From: Robertkochia aurantiaca
Lineage (GTDB): Bacteria; Bacteroidota; Bacteroidia; Flavobacteriales; Flavobacteriaceae
DNA length: 64,000 nucleotides
Direction of reading: 5' to 3'
Assembly: GCF_020166495.1 (NCBI RefSeq)
Contig: NZ_JAINZS010000004.1
Location: 592,450-656,449 of the forward strand
The number at the start of each line of letters is the position of its first letter. The stretch's first letter is position 1. The position numbers and the translations under genes are program-made. Positions 37,071-46,078 of the stretch are shown one piece after another. The notes beneath the pieces were generated by a model. The model saw nothing but the letters and a program-made list of their open reading frames with translations, did no database searches and was not told the DNA's origin.

Positions 37071-37622
37071 GTGAGTTTGGAACAACTCATAAAACTATGT
37101 AAGAAAGGAAACCGAAAGGCCCAGGAACAACTGTTTCGTAATTACAGCGATATGTTGTACAGTGTTTGCCTGAGGTATTCCCGAAACCGTGCAGAGGCCG
37201 AAGACAATCTGCAGGATAGTTTTTTGGTCATTTTTAAAAAAATCGATCAGTACAGATTCAGGGGTGCCTTTGAAGGATGGCTCAGAAGGGTTACCGTGAA
37301 TACCATCTTGCAAAAGTACCGAAAGCAGGGGGTTTTTGAGATCATCACCCCGGAACTGGAAGAAATGCCGGCCGAGGTCACGATCGAAGACCAGGGATTT
37401 TCGCTCGATTATTTGCTGCAGATAGTACAGGAGCTTCCCGATCGCTACCGGTTAACTTTCAGCCTGTACGTACTTGATGGTTATTCTCATAAGGAAATAG
37501 CCTCCATGCTGCGCATCAGCGAAGGCACCTCTAAATCAAACCTGTCGAGAGCTAAAATCGCGCTTCGCAAACGTATCGAAGGCGATCATTATCAAAACAG
37601 TGTGAATTCACTCGAAGGATGA
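37071..37622 (+). CDS. ECF-type RNA polymerase sigma factor
   Basis: A 183-aa sigma-70 family (extracytoplasmic function) protein. Region 2 spans about 5-75 (NRAEAEDNLQDSFLVIFKKIDQYRFRGAFEGWLRRV). Region 4 spans about 120-175, with helix-turn-helix DGYSHKEIASMLRISEGTSKSNLSRAK. There is no sigma 1.1 or region 3, as expected. The start is GTG; the nearest ATG (37066) is out of frame. The stop overlaps the next ATG by 4 bp (ATGA), which couples it to the predicted anti-sigma factor. Confidence 0.93.
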   Translation: MSLEQLIKLCKKGNRKAQEQLFRNYSDMLYSVCLRYSRNRAEAEDNLQDSFLVIFKKIDQYRFRGAFEGWLRRVTVNTILQKYRKQGVFEIITPELEEMPAEVTIEDQGFSLDYLLQIVQELPDRYRLTFSLYVLDGYSHKEIASMLRISEGTSKSNLSRAKIALRKRIEGDHYQNSVNSLEG

Positions 37623-38974
37623 ATGAAAAAAAAGATATAGAAAGACTTTACACAGAAAGGTTCAAAGACTTTCAGGAACGACCGCAGAAAGATCTTTGGA
37701 GCAGCATAGAAGCTTCGTTGCCAAAAGAGGAATCAAAGCGCAGAATCGTCCCTCTGTTGCGCACCCTTGCTTCGGTCGCCGCTGTCTTACTGCTGTTAAT
37801 AGCAGGGACTTTGGCCTATTTCAACTCCGGTGAAGCTGTAAATACCCAACCGGTAAATCAAAGATCAGATACTGCTCCGGTTGTAAATAATGAGGTGGCC
37901 ACTCCTGAAATGGAACCACAAAATGTGACCGAGCCTTCCGGGGGTCCCGCGATCGTGAAAAGCGAAGTCACACCTGAAAACGAGACCGGAATTCAAAACC
38001 CTGAAACAACTACTGAGTCAGGGATCGCTGCCGCCGGGGAGAATGAAAGCAACAAAGAGCCTTTTTCGGCCTACGGAAATGAAATTCTTAAAAAATATGC
38101 CCGACTGCAGCTCATACAGGGAATCTCGTCAGTGTCTGGCAATGAATTTATTTCAAAAGACGGGAAAGATGATCGCGAATTGGCGATCAGCATAGAAAAA
38201 GCCCGGGAAGAACTGCAAGCCGATAATACAGAAAGCAATACGGCAGAGAATGATAAGGCACAAAAAAACCGCTGGAGCCTGAATCCTTTTGCGGGACCCG
38301 TTTATTATAACTCTTTGGCTACAGGATCACCCATCGACAGGCAATTCTCAGACAATACTAAAGAGGGGCGCATCAATATGAGTTACGGACTCAATGTTAC
38401 CTATGAAGTAAGTAACCGATGGTCGCTGAGAACCGGAGTCAATAAAATCGATATGGGCTACAATACCGCCGGGGTGGAATTCTCTCCTGAGGTAAATGCC
38501 AGCCTGATGGAAAATATAAGTTACAACGGAAATGTACCCTTCCTTACCATCAGCGATTCAGGATCGCGCCCGAAAGGAGGTACTAACGAAGTCTCAGCAC
38601 GAACCCCGGTATACAACGGCTCCCTGACCCAGCAACTGGGCTATCTCGAAGTTCCTCTTGAGATCAAGTACCGAATGGTCGACAGTAAATTCGGCGTTAA
38701 TCTGATAGGGGGAATGAGCTCTCTGATACTTACCGATAATGAGATCGGGCTGACATCAGGGGAACTGCAGACCACCGTGGGAGAAGCAAACAATTTAAAC
38801 CCCTTCAACCTGAGTACCAATCTGGGAATCGGATTCGATTACCGCGTCACCGAAAGAATGCTCTTTAACCTGGAACCCATGTTCAAATATCAATGGAACA
38901 CCTTTTCAGGCAACGACGGAGGTTTCAGACCTTATATTCTCGGAGTATACACAGGATTTAGTTTCAGGTTTTAA
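37619..38974 (+). CDS. predicted dual-membrane-spanning anti-sigma factor (cytoplasmic tail, TM helix, outer-membrane beta-barrel)
   Basis: A 451-aa protein of unusual architecture. Residues 1-46 are charged and cytoplasmic (IERLYTERFKDFQERPQKDLWSSI). Residues 47-68 form one transmembrane helix. Residues 70-215 are a Pro/Glu/Asn/Thr-rich, probably disordered periplasmic linker. From about 217 (WSLNPFAGPVYYNS) to the last residue, alternating amphipathic strands end in the terminal aromatic FSFRF, as in outer-membrane barrels. It is translationally coupled to the ECF sigma gene. The layout matches, as far as I recall, the dual membrane-spanning anti-sigma (Dma) proteins reported in Bacteroides. 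Anti-sigma activity here is inferred from position and topology. Confidence 0.8.
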   Translation: MNEKKDIERLYTERFKDFQERPQKDLWSSIEASLPKEESKRRIVPLLRTLASVAAVLLLLIAGTLAYFNSGEAVNTQPVNQRSDTAPVVNNEVATPEMEPQNVTEPSGGPAIVKSEVTPENETGIQNPETTTESGIAAAGENESNKEPFSAYGNEILKKYARLQLIQGISSVSGNEFISKDGKDDRELAISIEKAREELQADNTESNTAENDKAQKNRWSLNPFAGPVYYNSLATGSPIDRQFSDNTKEGRINMSYGLNVTYEVSNRWSLRTGVNKIDMGYNTAGVEFSPEVNASLMENISYNGNVPFLTISDSGSRPKGGTNEVSARTPVYNGSLTQQLGYLEVPLEIKYRMVDSKFGVNLIGGMSSLILTDNEIGLTSGELQTTVGEANNLNPFNLSTNLGIGFDYRVTERMLFNLEPMFKYQWNTFSGNDGGFRPYILGVYTGFSFRF

Positions 38975-39022
38975 AATTTTAGTTGGTTAGGTTAAAAATT
39001 GCAAATCGGCAATTGAACCGGA

Positions 39023-39051
39023 AACTCCCTCCTCACGAGGGAGTTTTTTTT
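39023..39051 (+). terminator. terminator of the sigma/anti-sigma operon
   Basis: AACTCCCTC (39023-39031) and GAGGGAGTT (39037-39045), 5-nt loop, followed by a T-run. Confidence 0.88.
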
Positions 39052-39787
39052 ATTCCTTCAGACCTGATCGTATACGGTTCCAGGCCAGATTTTTTATCGC
39101 TTCTTTCGCCGTGGCATCCAGCTCCCTTGTTTGAATGAATTCGTGAAAAACAACCCGCATCTTACCGGGGCTGCAACGCATAAACTCATAGGAAAAGCGG
39201 TTCTTATTATCCGGAAAGCTCATTGGCACAACGGGAATCTGGTGCTGAATGGCAAGCCTGAATGCGCCGTCTTTAAACTTGTCAAGAACCACAGAAGTAT
39301 CGTCGGGCACCCCACCCTCTGGAAAAATACAAATGCTCAGCCCCTGCTTCAGTCTTCGCTGTGCTCGTTTATAAACCGCAGACCTGCTGCTTTGCGAGTT
39401 TCTGTCAACCATGATACAAACCCGTTTATAGAAAAAGCCAAAAACGGGTATTTTAGCCAGTTCCTTCTTACCTACAAAAACAAAGGGGTTCTTTGAGGCC
39501 TTTAGCATAAGCATAATATCGACCATGGAGGTATGATTCGCAATCAGCATATAGCTGCGGCCCGGCTCTAACTTCTCTCCTCTTTTTATTTCAGGGATAA
39601 ACCCCATTCCATACAGAATAATATTGGCCCAGATGTTTCGGGCCACCCAAAAGAACTGAGGATAAAACTTCTCGCGGGAACTCAGGACCAGGAGAACAGG
39701 AAAAAACAGAATAATAGGTACAGCGACCAGGAGATAAAACCAGATCCGGTAGAATACCACGAAAATTCCCTTGATTACAGTTATCAT
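39050..39787 (-). CDS. plsC: 1-acyl-sn-glycerol-3-phosphate acyltransferase
   Basis: Transfers an acyl chain to lysophosphatidate in phospholipid synthesis at the inner membrane. A 245-aa protein with an N-terminal membrane segment (about 8-32) and the PlsC motifs: catalytic NHTSMVD (HX4D), KKELAKIPVFGFF, and FPEGGVPDD. ATG 39787 lies only 5 nt after an exact promoter box. The 3' end abuts the terminator of the plus-strand sigma operon. Confidence 0.9.
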   Translation of the reverse strand: MITVIKGIFVVFYRIWFYLLVAVPIILFFPVLLVLSSREKFYPQFFWVARNIWANIILYGMGFIPEIKRGEKLEPGRSYMLIANHTSMVDIMLMLKASKNPFVFVGKKELAKIPVFGFFYKRVCIMVDRNSQSSRSAVYKRAQRRLKQGLSICIFPEGGVPDDTSVVLDKFKDGAFRLAIQHQIPVVPMSFPDNKNRFSYEFMRCSPGKMRVVFHEFIQTRELDATAKEAIKNLAWNRIRSGLKE

Positions 39788-39792
39788 GAGGC

Positions 39793-39800
39793 CAAATTTA
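39793..39800 (-). promoter_or_regulatory. plsC promoter -7 box
   Basis: Minus-strand TAAATTTG, exact TAnnTTTG match, 5 nt before the ATG, predicting a leaderless or nearly leaderless transcript. Confidence 0.5.
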
Positions 39801-39908
39801 ACATTTTAATCGAATAGCCTCCCTTTTTGTAAATACCATCAACTGTTCACCGGCATCAGAGGCTCAAAAAAGGAGCCGATGAAAATTCGGATTATCAGCC
39901 ATGTTGTG

Positions 39909-39916
39909 TAAATTTG
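39909..39916 (+). promoter_or_regulatory. trpS promoter -7 box
   Basis: TAAATTTG, exact TAnnTTTG match, 19 nt before the trpS ATG. Confidence 0.55.
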
Positions 39917-39935
39917 CTGCTTTTAGAAAAAAGCT

Positions 39936-40904
39936 ATGGCACGAATACTAACAGGAATACAAAGCACCGGAACCCCCCATTTAGGCAACCTGCTCGGGGC
40001 CATCGTACCGGCTATCGAAATGGCCGGGAATCCTGAGAACGATTCTTTTCTCTTTATCGCTGACATGCACTCGCTGACACAGATTAAAGACGGAGAACAA
40101 CTCAGGGCGAACACCTATGCCACCGCAGCGACCTGGCTCGCTTTCGGGCTTGATACAGACAAAACCGTTTTTTACCGCCAGAGCGATGTGCCTCAGACCA
40201 CTGAACTCACCTGGTATCTGAGTTGCTATTTCCCCTATCAACGTCTAACCCTTGCTCATTCTTTCAAAGATAAGGCTGACCGTCTGGCAGATGTCAACGC
40301 CGGACTCTTCACCTATCCCATGCTAATGGCAGCCGACATACTGCTCTACGATGCCGAAATCGTTCCGGTGGGTAAAGATCAATTGCAACACCTGGAAATG
40401 ACCCGTGATGTGGCATCCCGAATTCACAACCAGGTCGGAGAGATATTCGTTATGCCCGAAGCAAAAGTCCAGAAAGAGACCATGTATATTCCGGGTACAG
40501 ACGGACAAAAAATGAGTAAGTCAAGGGATAACATTATCAATATCTTTCTTCCGGATAAAAAGCTGAGGAAGCAGATTATGGGTATTGAGACAGACAGCAC
40601 ACCTCTTGAAGACCCGAAAGATCCCGATACCTGTAATGTTTTTGCGCTCTACAGGCTCCTGGCCGATGACGCTCAAATTGCCAAGATGCGTGAGAACTAT
40701 GAAAACGGAGGCTTTGGATACGGTCATGCCAAGCAGGCACTGTTCGAGCTGATCATCGAAAAATTCAGTGAAGAACGAGAAAAGTTTAACTATTACATGG
40801 AAAATCCGGAAGAAATCGACCGGATCCTGGAAGAAGGTGCTGCCAAGGCAGCCGGTGTGGCCAATAAGGTTCTTGACAGAGTACGCAAAAAAATGGGGTA
40901 TTAA
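39936..40904 (+). CDS. trpS: tryptophan--tRNA ligase
   Basis: Class I aminoacyl-tRNA synthetase charging tRNA-Trp. A 322-aa protein with the HIGH-equivalent GTPHLGN at residues 10-16, family blocks FLFIADMHSLTQ and YPMLMAADILLYDAEIVPVGKDQ, and KMSKS near residue 191. The stop codon overlaps that of the convergent dprA (TTAA, 40901-40904). No terminator hairpin is visible between them. Confidence 0.96.
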   Translation: MARILTGIQSTGTPHLGNLLGAIVPAIEMAGNPENDSFLFIADMHSLTQIKDGEQLRANTYATAATWLAFGLDTDKTVFYRQSDVPQTTELTWYLSCYFPYQRLTLAHSFKDKADRLADVNAGLFTYPMLMAADILLYDAEIVPVGKDQLQHLEMTRDVASRIHNQVGEIFVMPEAKVQKETMYIPGTDGQKMSKSRDNIINIFLPDKKLRKQIMGIETDSTPLEDPKDPDTCNVFALYRLLADDAQIAKMRENYENGGFGYGHAKQALFELIIEKFSEEREKFNYYMENPEEIDRILEEGAAKAAGVANKVLDRVRKKMGY

Positions 40905-42004
40905 GCCATCACAGGCTCGAAACATTTACCGGGCAGGGGATTGACCATCCCTTTCATCTCCAGTGACAACAGGGCCGGCATAAGCTCTGCCTGAGATAGT
41001 CCGCACAATAAGGCTACCTCATCACCCGGCATTTTTCCTTTTTCAAGGAGCAACTCATAAACCGACTTTTCTGCTCCTTCAAGTTCAGGAAAGATCATTC
41101 GCTGCTGTTTCGGTGTCTTCTCAATATTCCAACCAAGCATATACACCAAATCTGCTGCCGAGGTCAGCATATGAGCTTTTTGCGATTTGATCAGGTCATT
41201 ACAGCCGCGACTGTACCTGTCTGCGGGTTTTCCCGGAACCGCAAAAACTTCACGGTCATAAGAATGGGCGATATCTGCGGTCACCAGGCTACCACCTTTT
41301 TCTCCCGACTCAATAACAATGGTCGCCAGAGAGAGACCTGCTATTACCCTGTTCCTTTTCAGAAAGTTGTTACGTTCGGGCTTATCGGTACTCCAGAAAT
41401 CGGTTATACAACCACCGTTCTCATTGATAAGTGAACGATCTTTACGATGGCGCGACGGATAGGTAAAAGGGAGACCATGAGCCAGACAGGCTATAGTCTG
41501 CAAGTTATTGTTCAAGGCTGCCCGGTGAGCACAAATATCGATCCCATAAGCAAGGCCACTCACGATCACCGGATCAAAAACAGCCAGTTCGGCTACCAGT
41601 TTTTCACAAAAATCCATACCATAGCGGGTGGCATGTCTGGTACCTACAATACTGATGATCTTTTTATTCTCAATGCTGTAATTCCCTTCTGTAAATAGTA
41701 AAAGCGGACCGTCGATACTATGCCGGAGTGCGTCGGGATAATCAGGATCCTGAAAACTGTTACAATGAATGGCATGATCACAAATGAAAGATAATTCCTG
41801 CTCAGCTTCCAGTAAATTTTCCTTTCTGAATAAAGAATTCACGGTATATTCCCCAACTTTTTCTATATTTAATAAGTTTTTCCGGCTTTCGCGAAAAACC
41901 GCCTCAGCGCTGCCGCAGGCAGCGATCAATTTCTTAGCCATAATATCACCTACATGGGGAGCCCGATGAAGGGCCAGCAGATAAAAAAGATTTTTTTCGG
42001 GCAT
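40901..42004 (-). CDS. dprA: DNA-processing protein DprA
   Basis: Single-strand DNA-binding recombination mediator of natural transformation that loads RecA. A 367-aa protein with an N-terminal SAM-like helical region, then the Rossmann DprA core: SIVGTRHATRYGMDFC, VSGLAYGIDICAHRAAL, FLKRNRVIAGLSLATIVIE and SGEKGGSLVTADIA. A C-terminal winged-helix domain follows (about 300-360). A TTG at 42028 would extend the frame, but the promoter box at 42033-42040 puts transcription initiation near it, so ATG 42004 is chosen. Confidence 0.95.
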   Translation of the reverse strand: MPEKNLFYLLALHRAPHVGDIMAKKLIAACGSAEAVFRESRKNLLNIEKVGEYTVNSLFRKENLLEAEQELSFICDHAIHCNSFQDPDYPDALRHSIDGPLLLFTEGNYSIENKKIISIVGTRHATRYGMDFCEKLVAELAVFDPVIVSGLAYGIDICAHRAALNNNLQTIACLAHGLPFTYPSRHRKDRSLINENGGCITDFWSTDKPERNNFLKRNRVIAGLSLATIVIESGEKGGSLVTADIAHSYDREVFAVPGKPADRYSRGCNDLIKSQKAHMLTSAADLVYMLGWNIEKTPKQQRMIFPELEGAEKSVYELLLEKGKMPGDEVALLCGLSQAELMPALLSLEMKGMVNPLPGKCFEPVMA

Positions 42005-42032
42005 TAGCAGCTGATTTTGAGTATACAAGAAA

Positions 42033-42040
42033 CAAAATTA
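42033..42040 (-). promoter_or_regulatory. dprA promoter -7 box
   Basis: Minus-strand TAATTTTG, exact TAnnTTTG match, 28 nt before ATG 42004. Confidence 0.55.
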
Positions 42041-42095
42041 TCCCGGCTGTTAATAAAATTCCGAAAACAATCTAAAACCCTTTTACAAAATTTTA

Positions 42096-42103
42096 CATAT
42101 TTG
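42096..42103 (+). promoter_or_regulatory. possible promoter box of the HU-CCDC81/SPOR gene
   Basis: CATATTTG, 7/8 match to TAnnTTTG, ending 4 nt before the ATG. If real, the transcript would be leaderless. Confidence 0.35.
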
Positions 42104-42107
42104 CCTT

Positions 42108-43052
42108 ATGCGTATAGAAAAGTACATCGGAGATCTGTTATATCGTTATCAGTGTGTAACCATTCCTGAATTTGGCTCATTTTTAACCCGTTACCAGCCT
42201 GCCAGGATTCATGAGACCACCGATGCCTTCTACCCGCCTTCAAAGGAATTATCATTTAATTCTCAGCTCACCTCAGACGATGGTCTGCTTACAAAATATG
42301 TGGCTGAGGTTTGTGAAAAGACCTATGAGGAAGCCTCTGCTGAAATCAAAAAAACGGTTGCTTCCTGGAAAGAAAGTCTTGAAAAGGAAGAAACAGTAAA
42401 ACTCGACAAAATCGGGGAACTCGCCCTGAACGACTCGAAGCGTATTGTTTTTCAACCCTCATACCAGACCAATTTCCTCACTTCCTCCTTCGGACTTTCA
42501 ACCTTCGTCTCTCCCGGTATTACAAGGGAAGAGCTCAAGAAAGAAGTTCAAAAGCTGGAAGAAAAAGCGCCTATCAGCATTACCCCGGAAGCCAGAAGCT
42601 CCCGTTCATACCTGAAATATGCCGCCATTGCGTTGCTGGCCATATCTGCGGGAACCCTTGGATACCGTTTCACTGAGCAAAATATGGCTGAACGCATGGA
42701 ACTGGCTCGTCAGGAAGCTCAGGAAGAACTGGAAAAGAACATTCAACAAGCCACATTCTTTGATGACTCTCCCCTGGAACTTCCGGCCGTTACGCTCAAA
42801 CTTTCTAAGAAGGAGCGTAAATACCATATCGTAGCGGGCGCTTACCGTGTTGAAGCCAATGCCGACAAGCGTGTATCACAACTTTTGAATAAAGGTTACG
42901 ATGCTCACAAAGTCGGAGTCAATAAATTTGGTTTACACCAGGTTGCCTTTGCCAGTTTTGCAGAGGTGAATGAAGCTCTTGCCTATCTTCGGAAGATAAA
43001 AAAGGAGGAGTCAAAAGAAGCCTGGTTACTGGTGGATAAAAAGCAGGATTAA
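42108..43052 (+). CDS. HU-CCDC81 and SPOR domain protein
   Basis: A 314-aa bitopic membrane protein. The N-terminal cytoplasmic part (about 1-130) resembles a tandem HU/IHF-like CCDC81 module (IEKYIGDLLYRYQCVTIPEFGSFLTRYQ; VKLDKIGELALNDSKRIVFQP). A membrane helix spans about 168-186. A periplasmic coiled-coil follows (MAERMELARQEAQEELEKNI), then a SPOR domain (about 237-310, KYHIVAGAYRVEANADKRV). SPOR binds denuded peptidoglycan at division septa. The HU-like part may bind DNA or another polymer, so the protein could link the two. The function has not been shown. Confidence 0.85.
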   Translation: MRIEKYIGDLLYRYQCVTIPEFGSFLTRYQPARIHETTDAFYPPSKELSFNSQLTSDDGLLTKYVAEVCEKTYEEASAEIKKTVASWKESLEKEETVKLDKIGELALNDSKRIVFQPSYQTNFLTSSFGLSTFVSPGITREELKKEVQKLEEKAPISITPEARSSRSYLKYAAIALLAISAGTLGYRFTEQNMAERMELARQEAQEELEKNIQQATFFDDSPLELPAVTLKLSKKERKYHIVAGAYRVEANADKRVSQLLNKGYDAHKVGVNKFGLHQVAFASFAEVNEALAYLRKIKKEESKEAWLLVDKKQD

Positions 43053-43080
43053 TTCCTTCCTCTTCATTTAAAAAGGCAGG

Positions 43081-43653
43081 ATGACCAACGACAAAATCTT
43101 AAATGCCTTATCAGAAATTCATCCGCTGCATGACACGGTAAAGAAGAAGCTTATCGCATGTATGAGCGAAAGAACCTTAACCCGTCATGAACATTTACTT
43201 TCACTAAACGAGACCTGCAAACACCTGTACTTCATCAATGAAGGCTTCGTTAGAATCTACTATTACAAACACGGAAAAGACATCACAGAGTATTTTGCCG
43301 GAGAAAAGCAATTTTGTTTTTCTATCAATAGTTATTTCGCTCAGTCTCCCAGTAAACTGATGATACAGGCACTGGAAGACAGCCGCATAACCTTAATCCC
43401 CAAAAGTGAGCTTGACAGGCTACGTGCTCAATATCTGGATCTGGCAAATCTGGTAACCGAGATGTTCTCTCTTTCACTCATGCTGTCACAGGAAAGAATG
43501 GATAGTATTCAATTTGAAAGTGCCGCCCAACGGTATCGGAGATTGTTAAAAGAGCAACCGCAAATACTCAACAAAGCTTCCCTTCAACATATTGCTTCCT
43601 ATCTTGGAATAACCGCAGAAACACTAAGCAGGATCAGGACTCAGGTTTTTTGA
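43081..43653 (+). CDS. Crp/Fnr family transcriptional regulator
   Basis: A 190-aa regulator with a cyclic-nucleotide-binding-like beta-roll (about 20-115; LYFINEGFVRIYYYKHGKDITEYFAGEKQFCF) and a C-terminal helix-turn-helix (NKASLQHIASYLGITAETLSRIR). The phosphate-binding cassette RxAxx is not evident, so cAMP binding is doubtful, as in many Bacteroidota members. It starts 28 bp after the SPOR gene and ends 58 bp before a GH3 glucosidase that it may control. Confidence 0.88.
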   Translation: MTNDKILNALSEIHPLHDTVKKKLIACMSERTLTRHEHLLSLNETCKHLYFINEGFVRIYYYKHGKDITEYFAGEKQFCFSINSYFAQSPSKLMIQALEDSRITLIPKSELDRLRAQYLDLANLVTEMFSLSLMLSQERMDSIQFESAAQRYRRLLKEQPQILNKASLQHIASYLGITAETLSRIRTQVF

Positions 43654-43711
43654 TATATATCAAAGGAATTTCTTCTCATAATTAAAACCTTGCAGATTAA
43701 ACTTGGTAACT

Positions 43712-46021
43712 ATGAGACATCTGTTAATTATAGTATTAATGGTCTGCACTTTTCCGGCTCTTGCACAAACCGGCACCAGTGCTTTGATCGATTCGCTAAC
43801 TCTTGAAGAAAAGATCTATTTGCTTACCGGCACAGGGATGGATTTACCCGGCATGGATGGAAATAACGAGCCTGTACAGGCTACAGTGGGAACTACCAAA
43901 GATAAAGTTCCGGGAGCTGCAGGTACCAGTTATAACATAAAACGCCTGTCTCTTCCCTCTGTGGTCTTTGCCGACGGTCCGGCAGGAATTCGCATCTCTC
44001 CCGAAAGGGAGTCTGCACCGGGAAAAACCTTTTATGCAACGGCCTTCCCCACAGCCACTTCCCTGGCCGCTTCCTGGAATACGACCCTTGCAGAAAACAT
44101 CGGTAAAGCATTTGGAGAGGAGGCACACGCATATGGCGTGGATTTTCTTCTGGCCCCCGCGCTCAATATTCACAGGAATCCCCTGGGAGGAAGAAATTTC
44201 GAATATTATTCTGAAGACCCGGTGATATCAGGAAATATGGCCGGTTACTTTGTTCGTGGCGTTCAATCAGAAAATATCGGAGCTACCCTGAAACACTTTG
44301 TCGCCAATAATTCTGAAACCAATCGCACTGCCCTTAACACCATAATAGGTCAAAGAACCCTCAGGGAGATATACCTGAGGGGATTCAAAATTGCCATCGA
44401 TATCGGTGAGCCATGGGCTATCATGTCTTCATATAACCGCATTAACGGCACTTTCACCTCAGAAAGTCACGATCTGCTAACCAAACTCCTGAGAGAGGAA
44501 TGGAACTATCAGGGTTTCGTAATGACCGACTGGTACGGAGGCAGAAATCCCGTCGCTCAGATCAGGGCAGGTAATGACCTGTTGATGCCGGGGACCCCTC
44601 AACAACGAAAGGCGATTCAGGAAGCACTGGAAGCAGGAGAACTGGATGAGAACGTGATCGATAAAAGCATCATGAGAATTTTAAACCAATATAAAAAGAC
44701 CTACTCCTTCAATGGTGCAGAGCCTTCTGATTCCCCCAACCTTCAAGCTCATGCCGAGCTTGCAAAGAAGGCTGCTATTGAGGGTATGGTCTTATTAAAA
44801 AACGAGAACGCCCTTCCTGTCAACCCGAAGAAGAAAATAGCACTGATGGGCATCACTTCATACCAAACCATCTCAGGAGGTACAGGAAGCGGTGATGTGA
44901 ACAAAGCCTATATGGTGTCTGTGTCGCAAGGGCTTTATTCAAAAGGATTTGTAATTGAACCCGATCTGCAATCACAGTACGAACAATACATCGCAGAAGA
45001 GGAAGGAAAAATCCCTCCCAAGAATTTTTTCTTTGAGCCTGATGTCCTCCTTCCTGAAATGCCACTTGAAAAAGAGCAACTCAGGCAGCTGGCGAAAAAC
45101 AATGACATGGCGGTCTTCACTCTGGGCAGAACCTCGGGAGAATTCCAGGACCTGAAACCTCAGGACTTTGAGTTAAGGAAGGAAGAAAAAGAGCTGATAA
45201 AGAATATTTCGGAAGCTTTCAGAGCCCAAGGGAAAAAATTTGTTGTGATCATTAACTCAGGAGCAGTGATAGAGACAGCAAGCTGGAAATCATTCCCTGA
45301 TGCTATCATTATGGCCTGGCAACCCGGTCAGGAAGCTGGCCATGCAGTAGCCGAGTTGATTTCAGGAACTGCAAATCCGAGTGGCAAATTACCCACTACC
45401 TTCCCTGTTGAACTTTCAGATCATCCATCAACGAAAAATTTTCCCGGTTCGGTGAATGATCCTTCAGCCCCTAAACCGCAAAATCCCTTGCAAGGACAGG
45501 AATCAACAGAGATATATGAAGAAGGTTTATATATCGGCTACCGATACTTTAACAGCGTTCAGAAGCCGGTTTCCTTTCCTTTTGGATATGGTCTCAGCTA
45601 TACCACATTTGAAACAAGGCTCATGGAAGTTAAGGTGAGCGATAACGATGTGATTTTAAGCTACACTGTTAAGAATACCGGAGATACGCCAGGGAAAGAA
45701 GTTATACAGGTTTATTTAGATGCTCCAAAAGGAGTCTTGTCAAAACCTAAAAGAGAACTCAAAGCTTTCGATAAGACACCGGAACTGGGATCTGAAATTT
45801 CCCACAGGGGTACGATCAGGATACCCATTGAGAGACTCGCGTTCTATAATGCAGATACCGATGAGTGGATCCTTGAGGGAGGTTCGTATGAAATAGGCCT
45901 GGGAAAAGATGTAGAGACCATCATCGCCTCGTCTTCTTTTCAACTTGAGGAAAAGGTGATAAGGGAAAGTTCAGATCTGATGGCACCCGAAAAACCGGTC
46001 GAAACGTTCATTGAACAATAG
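43712..46021 (+). CDS. glycoside hydrolase family 3, beta-glucosidase-like
   Basis: A 769-aa exported enzyme (signal peptide MRHLLIIVLMVCTFPALAQ) that probably hydrolyses beta-glucosides or other beta-glycans. It has the GH3 (alpha/beta)8 barrel with FADGPAGIRI and LAPALNIHRNPLGGRNFEYYSEDP, and the nucleophile D273 in GFVMTDWYGG. The alpha/beta sandwich domain follows, then a fibronectin-III-like domain (from about 640, VSFPFGYGLSYT onward). A TTG three codons upstream also opens the frame; ATG 43712 is preferred because it begins the signal peptide. Confidence 0.93.
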   Translation: MRHLLIIVLMVCTFPALAQTGTSALIDSLTLEEKIYLLTGTGMDLPGMDGNNEPVQATVGTTKDKVPGAAGTSYNIKRLSLPSVVFADGPAGIRISPERESAPGKTFYATAFPTATSLAASWNTTLAENIGKAFGEEAHAYGVDFLLAPALNIHRNPLGGRNFEYYSEDPVISGNMAGYFVRGVQSENIGATLKHFVANNSETNRTALNTIIGQRTLREIYLRGFKIAIDIGEPWAIMSSYNRINGTFTSESHDLLTKLLREEWNYQGFVMTDWYGGRNPVAQIRAGNDLLMPGTPQQRKAIQEALEAGELDENVIDKSIMRILNQYKKTYSFNGAEPSDSPNLQAHAELAKKAAIEGMVLLKNENALPVNPKKKIALMGITSYQTISGGTGSGDVNKAYMVSVSQGLYSKGFVIEPDLQSQYEQYIAEEEGKIPPKNFFFEPDVLLPEMPLEKEQLRQLAKNNDMAVFTLGRTSGEFQDLKPQDFELRKEEKELIKNISEAFRAQGKKFVVIINSGAVIETASWKSFPDAIIMAWQPGQEAGHAVAELISGTANPSGKLPTTFPVELSDHPSTKNFPGSVNDPSAPKPQNPLQGQESTEIYEEGLYIGYRYFNSVQKPVSFPFGYGLSYTTFETRLMEVKVSDNDVILSYTVKNTGDTPGKEVIQVYLDAPKGVLSKPKRELKAFDKTPELGSEISHRGTIRIPIERLAFYNADTDEWILEGGSYEIGLGKDVETIIASSSFQLEEKVIRESSDLMAPEKPVETFIEQ

Positions 46022-46078
46022 AATGCTATCTGTTATTTCGATTTTAAGTATCTTAATAAAGACAAAATCAATGATCTC

